Below are positions 14,831-18,435 of a DNA stretch of 18,435 nt, one piece after another (position 1 is the stretch's first letter; each line of letters starts with the position of its first letter). The stretch is from Aurantibrevibacter sp041749595 (lineage in GTDB: Bacteria; Bacteroidota; Bacteroidia; Flavobacteriales; Flavobacteriaceae), in NCBI GenBank assembly GCA_041749595.1, contig JBGTBA010000094.1:1-18435 (forward strand), given 5' to 3'. The translations under genes and the position numbers were made by a program. The notes under the pieces are model-generated. The model was not told the DNA's origin, ran no database searches, and saw only the letters and a program-made list of their open reading frames with translations.

Positions 14831-15361
14831 TTATGCAATGTTTATGTTTTCTTTTTCTATCCTTTCCCTAAGGATCATTCTGGCCCTGGAAAGATTGGAT
14901 TTTGAGGTTCCGGGAGATGTGCCCAACATTTCCCCGATTTCGTTGTGGGTGTACCCATCCAAAACGTATAAGTTAAAGGTCAATCTGTATTTTTGGGGCA
15001 GTTCCTGGATGTATCGCAACAAGGTTGCCAGATTAATATCTATGTAGCTTGAAACCGTTTCTGTTTCTTCTTCCCGGTTTTCCAAGACCAGACTTAAATG
15101 TTCTACCTTTCTATATTTATGAAGGACGGTGTTCACGGCAATCCGTTTCATCCATCCTTCAAAAGACCCTTTGGATTTATATTGGCCAATTTTATCGAAG
15201 ATGGTTATGAAACAATCATGCAAATTGTCTTCTGCCTCCATTTTATTGCGTGAGTACCTAAGACAAATACCGAACAATATACGGGAGTATTTCCTGTATA
15301 ACTGTTCCTGTGCCGTCCTGTTTCCTTTTTTACAATTATCTATGAGTTCTTCCAGACTCAA
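14831..15361 (-). CDS. ECF-subfamily RNA polymerase sigma-70 factor
   Basis: The 176-residue product has the two domains of an ECF sigma factor and nothing else. Sigma region 2 (about 15-85) includes QLYRKYSRILFGICLRY, EAEDNLHDCFITIFDKIGQY and FEGWMKRIAVNTVLHKYRK, which recognise the -10 element and bind core polymerase. Sigma region 4 (about 112-170) carries the helix-turn-helix YTHNEIGEMLGTSPGTSKSN followed by LSRARMILRERI, for the -35 element. Genes of this type in Bacteroidota are usually paired with a membrane anti-sigma, and here a membrane-anchored protein starts 11 bases downstream. The small lipoprotein gene ends 23 bases upstream. The regulon and signal are unknown. Confidence 0.93.
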   Translation of the reverse strand: MSLEELIDNCKKGNRTAQEQLYRKYSRILFGICLRYSRNKMEAEDNLHDCFITIFDKIGQYKSKGSFEGWMKRIAVNTVLHKYRKVEHLSLVLENREEETETVSSYIDINLATLLRYIQELPQKYRLTFNLYVLDGYTHNEIGEMLGTSPGTSKSNLSRARMILRERIEKENINIA

Positions 15362-15384
15362 AATGTTGGTTAGATTATATAGGT

Positions 15385-15816
15385 TTAAGGGCTTGGTGTC
15401 CCTTGGTTCACGGGCACTTCTATTTCTAGAAACTGGGGGTCGCCATTTTCATTTTCCCCGGTCCAAAAACGGAATAGATAGGTGTCTGTGTACCTTACTT
15501 CAAATTTAAAGGATTCTTCTATCTCCTGATCTACGTTAAGGCAAGTCTGTTTTTCCATTACGGCACCTATAACCGCAACTTCCCGGGTCGTGGTGTCGGT
15601 CCTGATAACATTAAATCTTTCGAACAAAGTACAATCATCGGGCCTTATAAAGGTTACCTTGATGTCATATACCTGATGGAGATCAAACGATTCCGGAAGA
15701 TCGGCACGTATGATCTGTAATGGTTTAAAATGGAAATTTACCCCATCATCTAGGCTACAGGAGACAAATGATAAGATGGACATAACGACCGACAGAGCAA
15801 AGAATATCCTTTTCAT
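15385..15816 (-). CDS. Small lipoprotein of unknown function
   Basis: I do not recognise a family. From the ATG at 15816 the product has 143 residues and starts with an ideal SPII signal: MKRIFFALSVVMSILSFVSC, cysteine at residue 20. An upstream in-frame ATG at 15849 would add 11 residues before the charged n-region and is less likely. The mature part is mostly beta-like (LHQVYDIKVTFIRPDDCTLF, AVIGAVMEKQTCLN, FKFEVRYTDTYLFRFWTGEN) with two further cysteines that could form a disulfide, and it ends in EIEVPVNQGTPSP. An immunoglobulin-like or beta-sandwich fold is plausible. It lies 97 bases after recA and 23 before the ECF sigma gene, so it is probably co-transcribed with the sigma operon and acts in the periplasm or at the outer membrane. 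Confidence 0.75.
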   Translation of the reverse strand: MKRIFFALSVVMSILSFVSCSLDDGVNFHFKPLQIIRADLPESFDLHQVYDIKVTFIRPDDCTLFERFNVIRTDTTTREVAVIGAVMEKQTCLNVDQEIEESFKFEVRYTDTYLFRFWTGENENGDPQFLEIEVPVNQGTPSP

Positions 15817-15913
15817 GCGCTTTATATTTTTTATTGAAGATGTAAACAAAATATAAAGGTTGCGTTGTGGCCACTAAAATCCTTACATAATTCGATGGGG
15901 ATAGGATTTTAAT

Positions 15914-16921
15914 TTATTTTTTGATGGCTCTTAAAGTCTCCTTTATTTTCCCCTCCAGTTCTTCTTGGAGTTCGGGGTTGTCTTGTAAGAGGGCTTTTAC
16001 CGCATCCCTGCCCTGTCCCAGTTTGGTGTCCCCATAACTGAACCATGAGCCGCTTTTTTTGATGATCTCAAAATCGACCCCAAGATCTATGATTTCGCCC
16101 ACTTTGGAGATGCCTTCGCCATACATTATGTCGAACTCGGCTGTTTTAAACGGGGAGGCCACTTTATTTTTCACTACTTTTACACGGGTTTTATTACCCT
16201 GTGATTCCCCTTCGGTATCCTTTATTTGTGTTGACCTTCGGATGTCCAAGCGGATGGAGGCATAAAATTTAAGTGCATTGCCACCGGTGGTGGTTTCGGG
16301 ATTTCCGAAAACAACCCCTATTTTTTCCCGTAGTTGGTTAATGAATATTACGGTACAGTTTGTCTTGCTGATAGAGCCTGTTAATTTTCGTAAGGCCTGT
16401 GACATTAAGCGGGCATGCAGCCCCATTTTGGAGTCGCCCATTTCTCCTTCAATTTCACTTTTTGGGGTTAAAGCAGCCACAGAATCTATGACTACGATGT
16501 CAATGGCCCCGGAGCGGATTAAATTATCCGTAATTTCCAATGCCTGTTCCCCATGATCGGGTTGGGAGATGATCAGATTATCAATATCTACCCCTACCTT
16601 TTGGGCATAAAAACGGTCAAAAGCATGTTCTGCATCAATAAAAGCCGCAATACCTCCATTTTTCTGGGCTTCCGCAATGGCATGGAGGGTCAAGGTAGTT
16701 TTACCTGAGGATTCAGGGCCATAAATTTCTATTACCCTTCCCCTGGGATAGCCACCAACACCCAATGCTATATCCAGACCTATGGAACCGGAAGGTATAA
16801 CCTCAACATCTTGGACAACACTGTCGCCCATTTTCATGACGGCACCTTTGCCATAGGTTTTGTCCAGTTTATCAAGGGTCAGTTTCAGGGCTTTTAACTT
16901 TGCTTCTTTTTCAGCACTCAT
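15914..16921 (-). CDS. recA: Recombinase A
   Basis: The 335-residue product is a full-length RecA, which forms filaments on single-stranded DNA, drives strand exchange and triggers LexA-type cleavage where present. Walker A is GPESSGKTT (68-76), Walker B-like IDIVVIDSVAALTPK follows, then loop L1 (EIEGEMGD) and loop L2 (GVVFGNPETTTGGNALKFYA), and the standard C-terminal domain (EIIKKSGSWFSYGDTKLGQG). The ATG at 16921 gives the normal short N-terminal helix (MSAEKEAKLKALKLTLDKL). The C-terminus is short, ending ETLRAIKK, without a long acidic tail. It is divergent from trhO across a 311-base gap and followed on its own strand by the lipoprotein-sigma operon. No LexA box was recognised upstream. 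Confidence 0.98.
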   Translation of the reverse strand: MSAEKEAKLKALKLTLDKLDKTYGKGAVMKMGDSVVQDVEVIPSGSIGLDIALGVGGYPRGRVIEIYGPESSGKTTLTLHAIAEAQKNGGIAAFIDAEHAFDRFYAQKVGVDIDNLIISQPDHGEQALEITDNLIRSGAIDIVVIDSVAALTPKSEIEGEMGDSKMGLHARLMSQALRKLTGSISKTNCTVIFINQLREKIGVVFGNPETTTGGNALKFYASIRLDIRRSTQIKDTEGESQGNKTRVKVVKNKVASPFKTAEFDIMYGEGISKVGEIIDLGVDFEIIKKSGSWFSYGDTKLGQGRDAVKALLQDNPELQEELEGKIKETLRAIKK

Positions 16922-16941
16922 TTTCTTCTATATTAGGGACG

Positions 16942-16972
16942 CTAAATTACCATTTCTTTTTGCATATCGCAA
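16942..16972 (-). promoter_or_regulatory. Candidate recA promoter
   Basis: On the minus strand TAATTTAG (16949-16942) differs at one base from TAnnTTTG, and TTG (16972-16970) lies 20 bases upstream. This fits the Bacteroidota sigma-A promoter and would start transcription roughly 15 bases before the recA ATG. Confidence 0.45.
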
Positions 16973-17078
16973 TGACAACGCAACCTTTTTGGAAAAGCTG
17001 CATCATAGTGTATAGAAGAAAAGGTTTTTCTTTTTTTAGAAAAGACTACCGAGGCTTTTAGGGCTTTGGGCAATGGTG

Positions 17079-17128
17079 GCTACCTACCTTCCTTAAATTC
17101 TATGAAAGAGAAAAATATTGGGGTAGCC
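17079..17128. other. Hairpin-forming stretch in the recA-trhO gap
   Basis: GGCTACC (17079-17085) and GGTAGCC (17122-17128) are exact inverse complements, three bases before the terminator stem at 17131. The two stems together could be the 3' part of a small plus-strand RNA. I see no exact -7 box on the plus strand upstream, so no RNA gene is claimed. The rest of 16922-17130 shows only A/T-rich runs and the recA promoter. Confidence 0.3.
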
Positions 17129-17130
17129 GT

Positions 17131-17163
17131 AAAAGGCCTTGAATTGTTTCAAGGCCTTTTTTG
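17131..17163. terminator. Strong 13-bp stem-loop terminator between divergent recA and trhO
   Basis: AAAAGGCCTTGAA (17131-17143) pairs perfectly with TTCAAGGCCTTTT (17148-17160) around the loop TTGT, and the T-run continues to 17162. It can act on both strands since an A-run precedes it. It lies between genes transcribed away from it, so it does not end either visible gene. Confidence 0.8.
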
Positions 17164-17194
17164 TTTGCCCAATAGGGTATTATAACTATTTTTG
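17164..17194 (+). promoter_or_regulatory. Consensus Bacteroidota promoter of trhO
   Basis: TTTG (17164-17167), then 19 bases, then TATTTTTG (17187-17194) matches the TTTG-N19-TAnnTTTG promoter exactly. Transcription would start near 17200, giving a leader of about 33 bases before the ATG at 17233. The -33 element directly abuts the terminator T-tract. Confidence 0.8.
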
Positions 17195-17232
17195 CAACAT
17201 AATACATTCTTTAACTTAATTATTGGTATAGC

Positions 17233-18264
17233 ATGCAACTGTACAATACACTAAGTGCAAAAGAAAGGGAAGCCCTTATCGAGAAGGCAGGTATAGACCG
17301 TCTTACCATTTCTTTCTACAAATATGCACACATCAACAATCCGTCGATCTTTAGGAACCATTTATTTATCAATTGGAACGAACTGGACGTCCTAGGGCGT
17401 ATTTATGTGGCAAAAGAAGGTATTAATGCCCAATTGTCCGTTCCTGCGGAAAATTTCAATGCTTTTAAGGAACATTTGGACAGTATTTCTTTTTTGGGAA
17501 ATGTAAGGCTCAATATTGCCATTGAGCAAGACAATAAATCATTCTTGAAATTAAAAGTAAAGGTACGCAACAAAATTTTGGCCGACGGACTGAACGATGA
17601 CAGCTTTGATGTTACCAACAAAGGAATCCATGTGGACGCACAGAGGTTCAACGAACTTATAGAGGATCCCGAGACCATATTGGTAGATATGCGCAACCAT
17701 TATGAAAGTGAAATAGGCCACTTTAAAAATGCCATCACACCAGATGTGGATACGTTCCGGGATTCTTTGGACGTCATAGAAAAGGATTTGGCCGATTTTA
17801 GGGAAGACAAAAAACTGGTGATGTACTGTACGGGTGGTATTCGTTGCGAAAAGGCCAGTGCATATTACAAACACAAAGGATTTAAAAAAGTGTACCAATT
17901 GGAAGGTGGAATCATTGAATACACTAGGCAAGTACAGGCCAAAAATTTGGAGAACAAGTTTATGGGCAAGAATTTTGTCTTTGACCACCGCCGGGGAGAA
18001 CGCATTACCGAAGATGTAATTGCCGGTTGTCACCAATGTGGAAATCCATGGGACGAGCATGTAAACTGCGCTAACGAAGCCTGCCATTTATTATTTATCC
18101 AATGTAAGGCATGCGCACAAAGAATGAATAATTGTTGTTCGGATTACTGTAAAGAAATCCATGGATTGCCTTTTGAGGACCAAAAAAGACTGCGAAGGGG
18201 TAAGGTGTTAAGCAATAAAATTTTCAAAAAGGGACGGTCTGAAACATTGAAGTATAAGAAATGA
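17233..18264 (+). CDS. trhO: tRNA uridine(34) hydroxylase, rhodanese-related (TrhO/YceA)
   Basis: The 343-residue product matches the TrhO family, which hydroxylates the wobble uridine U34 of certain tRNAs (ho5U) using oxygen. It has an N-terminal acylphosphatase-like domain with FYKYAHINNP (28-37) and GRIYVAKEGINAQLSVP (55-71). A rhodanese domain follows with LVDMRNHYESEIGHF (150-164) and the active-site loop MYCTGGIRCEKASAYYKHKG (197-216; C199 catalytic, C205 second). A Cys-rich C-terminal segment from about 265 (CHQCGNPWDEH, then NEACHLLFIQCKAC and CCSDYC) probably binds zinc. Length is within the usual range. It stands alone with its own promoter. The 171 bases after it (18265-18435) hold only a weak 7-base inverted repeat (18298-18304 with 18329-18335) and A-rich sequence; no gene is seen. 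Confidence 0.93.
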   Translation: MQLYNTLSAKEREALIEKAGIDRLTISFYKYAHINNPSIFRNHLFINWNELDVLGRIYVAKEGINAQLSVPAENFNAFKEHLDSISFLGNVRLNIAIEQDNKSFLKLKVKVRNKILADGLNDDSFDVTNKGIHVDAQRFNELIEDPETILVDMRNHYESEIGHFKNAITPDVDTFRDSLDVIEKDLADFREDKKLVMYCTGGIRCEKASAYYKHKGFKKVYQLEGGIIEYTRQVQAKNLENKFMGKNFVFDHRRGERITEDVIAGCHQCGNPWDEHVNCANEACHLLFIQCKACAQRMNNCCSDYCKEIHGLPFEDQKRLRRGKVLSNKIFKKGRSETLKYKK

Positions 18265-18435
18265 AATTGTAGTTGGCAGTACCCTGACTTAGTAAATTTA
18301 GCCATCCCCTGAAAAACGAGTTGATAATTGGCTAAGGCATTGATTTTATTGGTATTTTGAGGTGATTTAAAATAGGAAAACTGTTTAGGAAGTCGTATTT
18401 TGTAGTAGGAAAAAAACAAAAAAATCAACTTTAAA

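Noticed and set aside
17551..18087. Minus-strand 178-codon frame
   Set aside because: It is antisense to the conserved rhodanese and Cys-rich parts of trhO and has no recognisable motif.
18298..18335. TTAGCCA...TGGCTAA inverted repeat at the right end of the window
   Set aside because: A 7-base match with a 24-base loop and no linked promoter or gene in view; function cannot be judged because the window ends.
1..18435. Search for CRISPR arrays, tRNA or rRNA genes, phage or toxin-antitoxin modules
   Set aside because: No regularly spaced repeats, cloverleaf tRNA with a matching TTCGA arm, rRNA sequence, or recognisable phage or toxin-antitoxin genes were seen by reading.

Overview
The window looks like chromosomal DNA from a member of the Bacteroidota, most likely a marine-type Flavobacteriaceae. 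The evidence is AT-rich intergenic DNA, promoter elements of the Bacteroidota type (TTTG-N19-TAnnTTTG, best seen at 17164-17194), weak Shine-Dalgarno sequences, SPII lipoproteins with short lipoboxes, an IS4-type transposase remnant, and core proteins (RecA, TrpS, PlsC, TrhO) of flavobacterial type.

Region 1 (about 1-9038) is a nitric oxide / nitrite respiration cluster. It starts with the N-terminal part of a quinol-dependent nitric oxide reductase (qNOR, minus strand, running off the left edge). Divergent from it is a ScdA/RIC-type di-iron protein for Fe-S repair after NO damage. Next is a multi-pass membrane protein distantly like haem-copper oxidase subunit I; it is interrupted by an in-frame amber codon with 67 more coding-looking codons after it. 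An alginate-export-type outer-membrane porin follows, then an unrecognised 598-residue protein with FMN/TIM-barrel-like motifs. The cluster ends with nirK (a lipoprotein copper nitrite reductase fused to cytochrome c), nirV (SUMF1/FGE fold) and a Sco copper chaperone. Three upstream regions carry TGAT-N4-ATCA-like palindromes whose centres lie about 36-38 bases before the end of a -7-like element. That geometry suggests control by a Crp/Fnr-family NO or oxygen sensor acting as a class II activator.

Region 2 (9039-9641) is a gene-free scar holding a decayed, internally deleted IS4-family transposase that is visibly richer in G+C, together with a 20-22 base imperfect inverted repeat. It separates the respiratory cluster from the rest.

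Region 3 (9645-18264) is mostly housekeeping DNA: a group II PLP-dependent decarboxylase, trpS (minus) divergent from plsC (plus), then a minus-strand set reading recA, a small lipoprotein, an ECF sigma factor, and a protein with an anti-sigma-like N-terminus, one membrane segment, a long linker and a C-terminal beta-barrel. A clear intrinsic terminator ends that set. Last comes trhO (tRNA U34 hydroxylase), with a textbook Bacteroidota promoter directly behind a strong stem-loop terminator. No tRNA, rRNA or CRISPR array was seen.
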